Assembly: GCF_022012475.1 (NCBI RefSeq)
Contig: NZ_JAKLWS010000008.1
Span: forward strand, 1-64,000
DNA length: 64,000 bases
Origin: Rhodohalobacter sulfatireducens
Lineage (GTDB): Bacteria; Bacteroidota; Rhodothermia; Balneolales; Balneolaceae
Direction of reading: 5' to 3'
Made by a program: the position numbers and the translations under genes. Positions 17,277 to 25,792 of this stretch are shown piece by piece (positions within the stretch are counted from its first letter, which is position 1; the number at the start of each line of letters is the position of its first letter). The notes beneath the pieces are model-generated. The model worked only from the letters and a program-made list of their open reading frames with translations. It did not search any database and had not been told where the DNA came from.

Positions 17277-17455
17277 TTAATTCAACAGATCTTCGAGAAA
17301 CTCTTTTAACAATACTGTGCTGTTGTGTTCCTCATCTTTTGAGTCATATACAAAAGTCACAGTTTTATGGATTTTGATGATCTCAATCATTTCTTCTACA
17401 AACTTTGATCCAAATAGCTCTCTTCGGTTGACTGCCGCATAAATGGACAAGCTGC
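17277..17455 (-). pseudogene. C-terminal remnant of a DUF488 (YeaO-like) gene
   Basis: Reading the minus strand to a TAA at 17277 gives about 60 residues, among them NRRELFGSKFVEEMIEII, TVTFVYDSKDEEHNST and VLLKEFLEDLL. This matches the C-terminal end of DUF488 proteins, whose hallmark is LLYSAKDEEHN followed by LKEYL. No start codon or N-terminal half is found upstream, where the frame runs through a GC-rich stretch and then stops near 17500. I read it as a 5'-truncated relic. Confidence 0.65.
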
Positions 17456-17528
17456 GCCAAAAGCCAAACTCTGTCAGGAGTTCGCTCCACTATGATTCTC
17501 TAAATCATACCTATTTCTAAATTTAGTT

Positions 17529-17726
17529 TCATATACTATCACTCTTTTCACACTTCTTGCAATTCAACTCCATTCCAATTTTTGATTTTCGGCCTTCCTC
17601 GGATATAACCCATGGCCGAAGCTGCCAGGGCGGATCATGTCGTACATGTTGCGTATGGCCGCATTTCAGATCAGCTACCCAGTCGTCATATTCATCTTTA
17701 TGAAATCCAACGATTGGCTGTTCCAT
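17529..17726 (-). CDS. DUF3565 family zinc-ribbon-like protein
   Basis: 65 residues matching the DUF3565 pattern: IVGFHKDEYDDWVADLKCGH, then QHVRHDPPWQLRPWV and a C-terminal LNCKKCE. The Cys and His residues (CGH, CKKC) probably bind a metal. Function is unknown. It starts 5 bases after the stop of the 59-residue gene, so the two are co-transcribed. Confidence 0.85.
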   Translation of the reverse strand: MEQPIVGFHKDEYDDWVADLKCGHTQHVRHDPPWQLRPWVISEEGRKSKIGMELNCKKCEKSDSI

Positions 17727-17731
17727 AACAC

Positions 17732-17911
17732 TCAGGAGTTCTCATCCAGTATTTTTTGAGGGTCCAGTTTTTGGATGGAACTTACCGCTGCTTCCATCGC
17801 CCCATCCGTACATAAACCACTGATCGAAGCATCCTTGAACCCATCTTTCGCAACTTCAATACAAGCTTCTTTCACTTTTTCAGCGAGTTGATAATGTTCT
17901 TCAGTCGTCAT
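17732..17911 (-). CDS. Small conserved helical protein (59 residues)
   Basis: It begins ATG at 17911 and ends TGA at 17732. The sequence includes EKVKEACIEVAKDGFKDASI and SGLCTDGAMEAAVSSIQKLD. Short proteins with EAC...GL-CxxGxxEAAVxAIxxLD are found in many bacteria, often beside DUF3565, and are sometimes mislabelled acetyltransferase. Function is unknown. It forms a tight pair with the DUF3565 gene (5-base gap). Confidence 0.75.
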   Translation of the reverse strand: MTTEEHYQLAEKVKEACIEVAKDGFKDASISGLCTDGAMEAAVSSIQKLDPQKILDENS

Positions 17912-18111
17912 CCTTGAACTTACTCAAACTTTCACTACATCTCTATATGGTAAATGACAGCTACCTACCAAACAAATCCGGTTGATAACATCAGGCAGAT
18001 CCTTGAAATATAGAATCCAAAAATAAATGTAGCAGACCTTCTTCTCGAGGGCTTTGAATACTGGGCATATTTAGACTTCTCCTATAGATAGACATTTCCG
18101 GGACTTCCAAT

Positions 18112-18221
18112 CGAGATTGACAAGGTTAAGTGAGGAAGCGGCGGGCATCATAGACTCTGCTTGAAAAAAATGATTCGTATTTGCCCGCCGCCGGTACCCC
18201 ACCACTTCTCTGTCAATCCCG
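18112..18221. repeat. Long imperfect inverted repeat (about 37-bp arms)
   Basis: In the 535-base gene-free stretch 17912-18446, CGAGATTGACA and TGTCAATCCCG form the outer arms (one mismatch) and GCGGCGGGCA with TGCCCGCCGC the inner arms (10 of 10). The loop is 34 bases and itself contains TCAT...ATGA. It could be a MITE-like insertion or a structured RNA. I see no believable gene in the rest of the gap. Confidence 0.55.
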
Positions 18222-18446
18222 ACCAAATGAGCAGAGCGAATGTGTGGAGTGATCTCTTTAATAAAGGACTATATCTGCACTTTGAATATTTGAGAAGATA
18301 TTTCCACACGATAGGAAGGTTCGGGGCAGGCTGTTCCGCTCCGCTTAATTGGACGTCAGTTTGAAGGCAATAAGAAGGTACGACGAATGAAATCGAAAAC
18401 TAATCGTGGTTCTACAAAGCCCTCTTTTTACAATATTCTCGTTTAT

Positions 18447-20852
18447 TCAAAAATCCAGGATAAACCCAATGGTCGGTAATATTGAGGATTCATCAAGCTG
18501 ATCCACTCGTACAAGTTCCGGGCTATTGCCATTTTCCAGCAGGTAACTCGGCTCCGATGGAGCATCCTGGGCAAAGACATTCTGAATTTCGAGATAGAGG
18601 TCAAATGAAAAGTTTTGAAAATTCCACTTCCGGTCGATACGAATATCAGTAGCGTTAAACGGCTTTAAGCGCTCACTGCCGAGACGGCTATAGTTGAACA
18701 CGAACTCGGGATAGGTTTCGATACTGCGTTCCTCATTAATAGGCGCAAACGGTGTTTTGCCAATCAGTCGTGTTCTGAGGCTGAATTCCCAGCTGTTGCC
18801 AATTTGATAACCACCAGTAAAAGTGAGAAGGTGTCGGCTATCCCAGGCTGAAGGTAAATAGAGGTCGCGATCAAAACCGGTAAACTCACTCCAAAAAAGC
18901 GTATAAGCGAAAATTGCATAAAAATTTGTGATCAGTGTTTGTTGAGCCAGGAATTCAACGCCGTAGGTTCTGCCCTTTCCAACAGACTTTACGTTATCGT
19001 TTCCGAGAACCTCAAATCCGCCGCCGAGATTGGCCAGGCTGACCTCTTCTCGCATGGAAACCGGGTAATCATCATACAACTTCAGGAAACCCTCAACAGA
19101 GATTTTTGTACTCGATCGCGGAAAATAGTTGATTCCACCGGTTATGTGATCCGACCTGATATATTGTGCATCTTTATTCACGAAATTACTGCCTTCTTTA
19201 TAGCCCAGCAATGTAAGCGGCGGTATTTTGAAATAGCGCCCGGCGGAGAGTACACCTCTCCATTGTCCTTCTTCATCTAGTTTGACGGTGAGTGCAGCCC
19301 TTGGGGATAGCGTCCGGTAAATCTCGTTACCACTGTCGGTGAATGTGTTACCGTCAAATCGAATGCCCGCAGTGAGGTCTAACCTTTCTGTAAGTCCCTC
19401 AGATGACCACTGAATAAATCCTCCATAACTCAAGAAGTTCAGATCTGATTCAAATGAAACACCCGTATTGTCATCAAAAAAATCATTCTCAAAGATATTC
19501 AGCCGTGTCGACGCGCCAACAGATATCGTGGATCGCTCACGGAAAAAGGTTGTTTCATTCCTCAGTGTATTACGAACCTCACGAGCACGGTTTCTGGAAA
19601 AACGTCCATCCTGGTTCTCGTTGTCACGATATCGCGAAAAATCGTTATAAAAACTGCTTCGGCTCAGCGATGTACGACTCACACCGAAACCATTGCTCAG
19701 TCGGCGTTCATATGTAATCCCTGTAGTATTGGTTTGCTGCTGAATAACCGGTACCTGGTCAAGAATAGCTTGCTGATCGGGGGTGATATCATCGGGAACG
19801 TTTATCTGAAAATCGTCGATGGATCCTACACCTATCAGTGAAATCTGATTTTTGGAGTCAAATTTATGATCCACTTTATATTGATAATCCCAGTAGTCAG
19901 GCAGAAATGGGAGATCGATGAGTTGAAACAGAAGCTGAAGATATGAACGACGAACAGAGGCAATAAAGGTCGTGTTGGAAGATGTTGCATCCCCCTTAAA
20001 AAGCGGCCCTTCAGTGGTTAGTGCAGCCTCACTTGCTCCCACTCGAAAATTCGTTCGAAATTCACGGTCGTTTCCATTCCTTTGGTTAAATCGCAGCACA
20101 CCGGAAAGGGCATTCCCTGCCGAAGCACCAAATGCACTTGTACTAAGTTCCACCCCTTCAAAAAACGATACATTAAGCAGGCCCGCAGGTCCGCCTGCAC
20201 TGCCTTGTGTGGAAAAATGGTTGATTGTCGGAATCTCTATACCATCCAGGTAGTAGACATTTTCATTTGGTGCACCACCGCGAATAATTACATCATTTCT
20301 GAACCCTGTAACGGACCCGGAAACTCCCGGCAGCGATTGTACAACCTTGGCTATATCGCTGTTTCCGGCAGGATATGTTGAGATCGCTTCGGGTGAAAGT
20401 CGCCTGAAGCTAACCGGATTTTCAGGAGGAGCGATAAACGGCTCAGATACTGTTACGACCACTTCTTCGAGTTGCTCAGATGTAGGAGATAGTTCAAAAT
20501 TTATATTCCTGTTCCCTGCACTTCGCACGTTAATGTTGTTTTGCCGCTGACTTTCATAACCAACATAAGTGGCTACTATGATATATGTGCCGGGCTCAAT
20601 ATTTTCAATTTCGTAAAAACCGTCACTATCCGTGCTTGATCCCATGTTGGTTCCTTGAAGCCCTACATTGGCTCCTACCAGTGGTTCACCGGATCGAGCG
20701 TCTGTAACATAACCCGTCAGTGTTCCTGTAGACTGAGCCCGGATACTGGTTGAGAAACCGATCAGAAATTGAATAGAAATACCAATTGATAAATAAAGTA
20801 AAATCCTAAACACAAATTTCATGGGATATTGTTGTGATGCAGTCATTTGCAA
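18447..20852 (-). CDS. TonB-dependent receptor with carboxypeptidase-regulatory-like domain
   Basis: An outer-membrane receptor of 801 residues. The likely true start is the internal ATG at 20822 (MKFVFRILLYL), giving a normal signal peptide ending ...SIRAQS. Next come a CarboxypepD_reg-like domain (GTLTGYVTDARSGEPLVGAN), a plug domain with RGGAPNENVYYLDGIEIP, and a 22-strand barrel ending in a C-terminal Phe (ILDF) as needed for BAM insertion. The ligand is unknown. No SusD-like partner is adjacent. An inverted repeat lies upstream (20896-20925). Confidence 0.92.
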   Translation of the reverse strand: MQMTASQQYPMKFVFRILLYLSIGISIQFLIGFSTSIRAQSTGTLTGYVTDARSGEPLVGANVGLQGTNMGSSTDSDGFYEIENIEPGTYIIVATYVGYESQRQNNINVRSAGNRNINFELSPTSEQLEEVVVTVSEPFIAPPENPVSFRRLSPEAISTYPAGNSDIAKVVQSLPGVSGSVTGFRNDVIIRGGAPNENVYYLDGIEIPTINHFSTQGSAGGPAGLLNVSFFEGVELSTSAFGASAGNALSGVLRFNQRNGNDREFRTNFRVGASEAALTTEGPLFKGDATSSNTTFIASVRRSYLQLLFQLIDLPFLPDYWDYQYKVDHKFDSKNQISLIGVGSIDDFQINVPDDITPDQQAILDQVPVIQQQTNTTGITYERRLSNGFGVSRTSLSRSSFYNDFSRYRDNENQDGRFSRNRAREVRNTLRNETTFFRERSTISVGASTRLNIFENDFFDDNTGVSFESDLNFLSYGGFIQWSSEGLTERLDLTAGIRFDGNTFTDSGNEIYRTLSPRAALTVKLDEEGQWRGVLSAGRYFKIPPLTLLGYKEGSNFVNKDAQYIRSDHITGGINYFPRSSTKISVEGFLKLYDDYPVSMREEVSLANLGGGFEVLGNDNVKSVGKGRTYGVEFLAQQTLITNFYAIFAYTLFWSEFTGFDRDLYLPSAWDSRHLLTFTGGYQIGNSWEFSLRTRLIGKTPFAPINEERSIETYPEFVFNYSRLGSERLKPFNATDIRIDRKWNFQNFSFDLYLEIQNVFAQDAPSEPSYLLENGNSPELVRVDQLDESSILPTIGFILDF

Positions 20853-20895
20853 GAAAACTTAAAAACAGCTTCTTGCGTTCAACATCTTTTGTGTC

Positions 20896-20925
20896 AAGAT
20901 TCATTTTTCATGCATTTTGAATCTT
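20896..20925 (-). promoter_or_regulatory. Candidate operator upstream of the TonB receptor
   Basis: AAGATTCA and TGAATCTT form a perfect 8-bp inverted repeat with a 14-base spacer, 43 bases before the annotated start. The regulator is unknown. Confidence 0.35.
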
Positions 20926-20953
20926 TTTCATGCCCATATTATTATCGATTCAA

Positions 20954-21304
20954 TCAATGACCGTATGAAGAGGCGATATACGCGGCCATCCCACTGGCGT
21001 GATCTGCACGTTTAACTTCGAAAAGTTAATTAACAGTTGATTTAAACAATCCAAACTACCTTGAGAAATCACCCTTTATGATAGGAAGCGGAGAATGCTG
21101 CCGAAACGGTTTCCCCTAATACCGCCTGGTTTGGAAAAGAAGGTTTGACCAGGAATCAACTTTTTTTGGTTGATGTTCATCCCGGTCTAGATCGACAATA
21201 TCATTAAAAATGTATTCTAAACGATCATCTTCTTCTACTTTGCCATAAAATATGTGCACCCGTTTTCGGATGTCTTCATCATTTTTGATGTCATTTTATG
21301 ACAT
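20954..21304 (-). pseudogene. Group III truncated haemoglobin pseudogene, in-frame stops
   Basis: One minus-strand frame gives NDIKNDEDIRKRVHIFYGKV, FNDIVDLDRDEHQPKKVDSW, SNLLFQTRRY, stop, GKPFRQHSPLPIIKGDFSR, stop, FGLFKSTVN, stop, LFEVKRADHASGMAAYIASS and YGH. This is the order of a group III (Ctb-like) truncated globin: the proximal His is in RQHSPLP, and the YxGxPxxxH motif and C-terminal YGH are kept. The stops are TAG, TAG and TAA, where family members have a polar residue, Trp and probably Glu. A further TAA lies two codons after an in-frame ATG at 21304. No frameshift is seen. The intact family binds O2 and NO. Confidence 0.82.
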
Positions 21305-21320
21305 TTTACAAATGTAAAAT
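21288..21320 (-). promoter_or_regulatory. Two overlapping palindromes at the globin pseudogene 5' end
   Basis: ATGTCAT-TTT-ATGACAT (21288-21304, 7-3-7) and ATTTTACA-AA-TGTAAAAT (21303-21320, 8-2-8) are both perfect. They look like operator sites left from the globin promoter, or like an end signal for the 602-residue gene just upstream. Confidence 0.4.
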
Positions 21321-21337
21321 TTGAATGATGAATAATC

Positions 21338-23146
21338 TCAGGCTTCAACCAGATCGGTGTCAAAAATATCTGCCAGCCTTTTTCTCTGGTTCTCCACGGT
21401 AGATTTCAATGAATCGAGATTTTCCCCTTCGTAGGAATTACCATTGGCTATCTCCAGGCAGAGATCCATTCCTGTTTCCAGGTTTTTTCTCATACGAAGC
21501 AATTTCTTCCATTCCGGACCTTCCGGGTCAGACAATATTGAAAGCTCACTGATATAATCCACATACATCACCAACTCTTTGGCAAACATGTGTGGACGTT
21601 CTTTAGGCACCAGTGATTCTCCACGTCCATTTATATGATCGACCATTTCATCCAGGGTATATTCCCTGTTGAACCATGCGATATTGGGACCCGGGCAAAT
21701 GGATTGACGCCCATATGATGGTTTCAAAATCCCTAAGCGAATCATTGAACCGGCGCCCAGATTCACACACAAACAGGTTTTTTCGGTTACCCGGTTAATT
21801 TGATCCTCCTTCTCCTTGTCAGGTAGTTCACTGCTTTTAATGGATTTGATCTTTAACATCTCATATTCAGTCGAAGCTGTACAGATCGGTTCTTTTGTAA
21901 ACTCTGTATTCGTCACTAAAAATCCTTTCGGGCATTCTGAACCTGGTGTTCCTTTTCTTACCCGTTCTTTTGTATACTTTTCAGAACCAGTACCACGTAC
22001 ATTATTAAACGGTACGCCAAGCGGGGAAACATTGCTTAGATATAGATCCTTTTCTTCAGCTTTCGCGAGTATCTTTTGTGTAGATTCATCCACACAGGTT
22101 GCTTCCGGAACCAATAGAAAAGGACTTCCCCAACCTGTTGCATCCATTCCGTAATCTTCAAGCAGGCGACGCATCTCCCCAAAATTTCCAATTCCACCCT
22201 GAACAGTAATCTTCGGAGTTGTATCTTCTTTTGATAATTCCGGATACTCCCATCCCTGAGTTTCATAAAAGCTTTGAATCATGGGCTGAAATGTTTCCTT
22301 GAGTTGATTTTTTTTCTCTCGGAATTCTTTCAGCAGTACGGGTAATAAGTATCCATCTGAAGCAAATGCATGACCTCCGCAATTCAAACCGGATTCAATT
22401 CTGAATTCTGCAACTTCAAGTCCTTTTTTTGCCAAAAATTTTCCCTGTATTAAAGCAGATCTGAAATCACTGACTTTCAGAATAATCTTCTTTTTGATCT
22501 CACCCGTCTTATCTCGATAAAAGTCTTTGAATTCAGAAAGATAACTGTACAATCGTGGATTAAAACCAGCTGATAAAACCAATGAAGAAGACAAAGAACT
22601 CTTAGCGTATCCGCGAAGCGCTGCACTCGCATCACTGTATTCATTACTCAGCGGCTCACCATTTTTATCTGTACCCAGTGCGTCTACTTTTGCCATTATG
22701 TTGACATCGATAGAGCCCGGTGTAATTTGTTTCGTAAGCTCTTGAATCTTTGCACTTTTAATTGACTTATTGGACAATGCCGAGATCTCCTCATATTTCT
22801 GACGCAAAGGGTTACTCTCCGGCAATAGTCTAAAATATCGATCCTTCTCTGTGTTCTCGAAAAGGGGCAACTCCTTAATCTCCTCAAACTTTTTATTTAC
22901 AAGCTCGGCAACTGTATTTAAATAGGCAGTAATTCTCAGTGCCCGACCATCAGCCACTGTGTTTGAAATATTTTTGTAGTCAAGGTCATTAGATAAGCAG
23001 TAATGTTTCCGAATCTTTTCACAAAGCATATCATCTACAATGGAGATCACTGAATGAATGCCAAGGTGAGCAACTCGAATGGGAGTATCGATGGAATGCC
23101 CCGTTCCCATCACCGGGATATGAAAGAGGTGCTGATTTTGAATCAT
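21338..23146 (-). CDS. Conserved Bacteroidota-type protein of unknown function, cysteine-rich
   Basis: 602 residues, no signal peptide. The N terminus IPVMGTGHSIDTPIRVAHLG followed by IHSVISIVDD and the motif IESGLNCGGHAFASDG recall flavin TIM barrels of the nitronate monooxygenase group (which have GxEAGGH), but the match is weak. Several spaced cysteines (PEATCVDE, GSECPKGF, EPICTAS, KTCLCVN, QSICPGP) could hold an iron-sulfur cluster. I recall close relatives only as uncharacterised proteins of Bacteroidota. The gene is monocistronic; 33 bases after its stop the globin relic begins. Confidence 0.75.
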   Translation of the reverse strand: MIQNQHLFHIPVMGTGHSIDTPIRVAHLGIHSVISIVDDMLCEKIRKHYCLSNDLDYKNISNTVADGRALRITAYLNTVAELVNKKFEEIKELPLFENTEKDRYFRLLPESNPLRQKYEEISALSNKSIKSAKIQELTKQITPGSIDVNIMAKVDALGTDKNGEPLSNEYSDASAALRGYAKSSLSSSLVLSAGFNPRLYSYLSEFKDFYRDKTGEIKKKIILKVSDFRSALIQGKFLAKKGLEVAEFRIESGLNCGGHAFASDGYLLPVLLKEFREKKNQLKETFQPMIQSFYETQGWEYPELSKEDTTPKITVQGGIGNFGEMRRLLEDYGMDATGWGSPFLLVPEATCVDESTQKILAKAEEKDLYLSNVSPLGVPFNNVRGTGSEKYTKERVRKGTPGSECPKGFLVTNTEFTKEPICTASTEYEMLKIKSIKSSELPDKEKEDQINRVTEKTCLCVNLGAGSMIRLGILKPSYGRQSICPGPNIAWFNREYTLDEMVDHINGRGESLVPKERPHMFAKELVMYVDYISELSILSDPEGPEWKKLLRMRKNLETGMDLCLEIANGNSYEGENLDSLKSTVENQRKRLADIFDTDLVEA

Positions 23147-23371
23147 GTTTAAATCGGTTCTTGAATAATTATATAGTCAAGGGATAATATAAACAATAAA
23201 TAAGATAAAATACTCTTACTACCTATTTTTTACGGAATGTTAGTCCATATCACACCAAAAACGCTCAAAAGTTTGAACGAAAACAATTTCATGCCTTGAA
23301 AATCACTCTATCGGGAAAAATCAAAAGATTACTTACTTATTGATTTTTATGAACATGAGAGACCTTCAATC

Positions 23372-23387
23372 GAACATTATAACATTC
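23372..23387 (+). promoter_or_regulatory. Possible ArsR-type operator
   Basis: GAACATTATAACATTC is an imperfect GAA...TTC palindrome in an AT-rich setting, about 60-80 bases before the ArsR-rhodanese start. ArsR/SmtB proteins often bind such sites and repress themselves. The link is inferred from position only. Confidence 0.3.
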
Positions 23388-23429
23388 AATTGATTTATTG
23401 ATTGTTTTAAAATACCTCCTTATAATTAT

Positions 23430-24119
23430 GTGAATCAAAAAAGAAAACCAATGGATATAAAGAGTTTTAAAAAATCTATCTATAAAGAAATGGCCGATGT
23501 GACCAAGGCACTGGGTAATCCAAACCGCCTTGAAATATTGGACCTTCTGGCACAGGGCAGCTGTTCGGTAGAATATATTGCTGATCAAACGAACCTGTCT
23601 GTAGCGAATGCTTCGCAACATCTGCAAGTACTGAAAAATGCAAAACTGGTTGCCACAGAAAGAAAAGGAAAATACAGTTACTACCAACTGGCAAACAGTC
23701 ATGTGTTTAATTCTTGGTGTTCTCTTCGAAGATTGGCGCTATCTCAAAATGCGGAAATCTCTCATTTAATCGATGATTTTCGAAGAAACCAGGAGGGCAT
23801 ACAAACCATCTCTTCGGATGACCTTATCAAAAAAATGGAAACCGAAGATATTATGATTATTGACGTGCGACCGGAGGAGGAATACAAAAAAGGCCATATT
23901 CGCAACGCCATCTGTTTTCCAAAAGATATGCTCGATGATAACATGAAGAACCTCGAAAAGAACAAACAGATCGTAGCTTACTGCAGGGGCCCTTTCTGTA
24001 TGCTAGCGGATGAAGCCGTTGAAATGCTGAAGCAGAAGGGATACAAAGCCGCGCGGCTCGAAAATGGATATCCCGACTGGGCAGCAAGAGAACTTCCTGT
24101 TGAAGAATCAGCAAAATAG
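23430..24119 (+). CDS. ArsR/SmtB-family regulator fused to a rhodanese domain
   Basis: The N-terminal winged helix (residues about 15-95) has ALGNPNRLEILDLLAQGSCS and VANASQHLQVLKNAKLV, the recognition region of ArsR proteins. After a linker, the C-terminal rhodanese (about 120-225) has IIDVRPEEEYKKGHI, and the active-site loop YCRGPFCMLADEA with the catalytic Cys. Fusions of this kind are thought to sense sulfane sulfur or thiol-reactive stress. The frame opens with GTG; an ATG at 23451 (MDIKSF) is an equally good start. It heads the DUF2892-TolC-MFP-RND run and probably represses it. Confidence 0.9.
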   Translation: MNQKRKPMDIKSFKKSIYKEMADVTKALGNPNRLEILDLLAQGSCSVEYIADQTNLSVANASQHLQVLKNAKLVATERKGKYSYYQLANSHVFNSWCSLRRLALSQNAEISHLIDDFRRNQEGIQTISSDDLIKKMETEDIMIIDVRPEEEYKKGHIRNAICFPKDMLDDNMKNLEKNKQIVAYCRGPFCMLADEAVEMLKQKGYKAARLENGYPDWAARELPVEESAK

Positions 24120-24153
24120 AAATTACCAAATTGAAAAATAAACTCAGGATTGA

Positions 24154-24354
24154 ATGAATAAAACAGAACGAACAATCAGGCTTTTTGCAGGCACCTTGAT
24201 CACTATAAGCATCCTTTTAGGATATTTTATATCCCCTTATTGGTTTTTGCTTACGCTTTTCGTGGGGGTCAACATGACACAGTCCGCTTTCACACGATGG
24301 TGCCTTGCTGAAATTATCATCAAGAAATACAACCTTGGTTTCAAAAGGGGTTAG
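24154..24354 (+). CDS. DUF2892 family small membrane protein
   Basis: 66 residues with two membrane helices (about 7-24 and 27-44). NKTERTIRLFAGTLI and the CxxE segment FTRWCLAEIIIKK match DUF2892, the C-terminal part of YgaP-type rhodaneses. Here the rhodanese is on the preceding gene, fused to ArsR, so the YgaP pieces are split over two neighbours, 34 bases apart. Confidence 0.82.
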   Translation: MNKTERTIRLFAGTLITISILLGYFISPYWFLLTLFVGVNMTQSAFTRWCLAEIIIKKYNLGFKRG

Positions 24355-24408
24355 ATCCTTTCCCTGAAGAATGTAATCACATAAGTAACTAAAAAATAAT
24401 AAGATAAA

Positions 24409-25773
24409 ATGAATCATTTTAAATCTCATGTACCGAAGTTATATCTGGTATTCATGATATTTCTAATCCCGTTTCAGGTAACTGCACAATCGGACCTTTC
24501 CGATGCCGATACGATGAACCTGTCATTGTCTGAAGCAATGAACATGGCTCTGGATCAGAATTTTAATCTTGAACAGGCCGGTTTTGACGTCGATAAAACC
24601 CATGCCCAGTACCGGCAGACAAACGCGGTTTTCCTGCCTCAGCTTTCATTTGAATACAATGCTATTTCAACGGATGATCCATTGAATGTATTCGGATTTA
24701 AACTGAAACAGGAGGTTGTTTCTCAACAGGATTTTAATCCGGCATTGCTTAACTACCCGGATGCTTACGAAAATTACAGCGCTAAGTTTGAGGTACGTCA
24801 ACCTCTATTTAATCCCGACATGATTATGCAGCGGAGCGCAGTAAAAAGTAAACTGAATTCTGCAAACGAGCAGCTCGACGGAACGAGGAACTATATCCGG
24901 TTCCAGGTTCGACAGCAGTATTTCAACCTGGTCTTACACCTGGGACAGTTGGAAGTCCTGGAAACAGCTCTTGAAACTGCGGGAGAACACCGTCGGCAAG
25001 CGGAAAATTATTTTGACCAGGGCATGATCAGCAGAGAAGATTATTTAGCTGCAAAAGTATATGAACTGGACATGGAGAGCCGTGTACTGCAGACAGAAAA
25101 TGATATTGAAAAAGTTCAGGAGCAGCTGGCACTCATGCTTGGATTGGAAGGCTCTGTTGCCATCCGGCCGACAGAAGATCTTGAATTCGTCCCCGCTCCT
25201 CAAATTCCTGTTGACCTTTCTGATTTTGAACTCAACAACGCTCAAACCCGGGCTTTCGATTACCAGGTAAGTGCCGCTCAAAAAATGGTGAAATCGGCCG
25301 GCTTCAGTTTCCTGCCCTCGGTAAATCTTTTTGGAAGTTATGAATTCAACGATAACGAATTTGCCAACTTTGATGCCTCATCTTACATGATCGGCGCCAA
25401 CCTCCGATGGAATATTTTTTCGGGATTCAGCAAAGCCGGCAAAGTGATGGAGGCCAGAGCAGATTACAGGAAAGCCAAAAGTATGCAGGAACAACACCTC
25501 CTTGAACAGGAAAATCGTGTCAGAGAGGCTGTCCGGTCACTGAATCACGCCACAAAAGAGATTGAATTAACAGAGGAATCGATCAATCAGTCCACTCAAA
25601 ATGTGGAGATCCGGAGCAACCGGTACGAGGAAGGAATGGAGAGAACCACCGACCTGCTGGAGGCCGAGACAAAATTAGCTGAAGCCAAGCTCAAAAACGT
25701 GATGGCTCTTTATAAATACAACATGAGCATCGCCGCACTGGAAATGCTACTCGAAGAAGATTTTAATAATTAA
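24409..25773 (+). CDS. TolC-family outer-membrane efflux protein
   Basis: The outer-membrane channel of the tripartite pump encoded here. A signal peptide ends near VTAQS, followed by two OEP repeats rich in long heptad helices (for example MNMALDQNFNLEQAGFDVDK and DLLEAETKLAEAKL). The 454-residue length is normal. It is the first structural gene; the adaptor follows 19 bases downstream, so this is an outer-membrane-first operon order. Confidence 0.92.
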   Translation: MNHFKSHVPKLYLVFMIFLIPFQVTAQSDLSDADTMNLSLSEAMNMALDQNFNLEQAGFDVDKTHAQYRQTNAVFLPQLSFEYNAISTDDPLNVFGFKLKQEVVSQQDFNPALLNYPDAYENYSAKFEVRQPLFNPDMIMQRSAVKSKLNSANEQLDGTRNYIRFQVRQQYFNLVLHLGQLEVLETALETAGEHRRQAENYFDQGMISREDYLAAKVYELDMESRVLQTENDIEKVQEQLALMLGLEGSVAIRPTEDLEFVPAPQIPVDLSDFELNNAQTRAFDYQVSAAQKMVKSAGFSFLPSVNLFGSYEFNDNEFANFDASSYMIGANLRWNIFSGFSKAGKVMEARADYRKAKSMQEQHLLEQENRVREAVRSLNHATKEIELTEESINQSTQNVEIRSNRYEEGMERTTDLLEAETKLAEAKLKNVMALYKYNMSIAALEMLLEEDFNN

Positions 25774-25792
25774 CGATTAAACAGATCAAACA

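Noticed and set aside
18161-18364. 67-residue plus-strand frame in the gap before the TonB receptor
   Set aside because: It starts within the loop of the inverted repeat and reads through its right arm, and shows no domain or ribosome site.
20954-21304. Stop-codon recoding as an explanation for the globin frame
   Set aside because: All neighbouring genes end normally at TAA, TAG or TGA, both stop types occur inside the frame, and no suppressor tRNA is seen. Decay is simpler.
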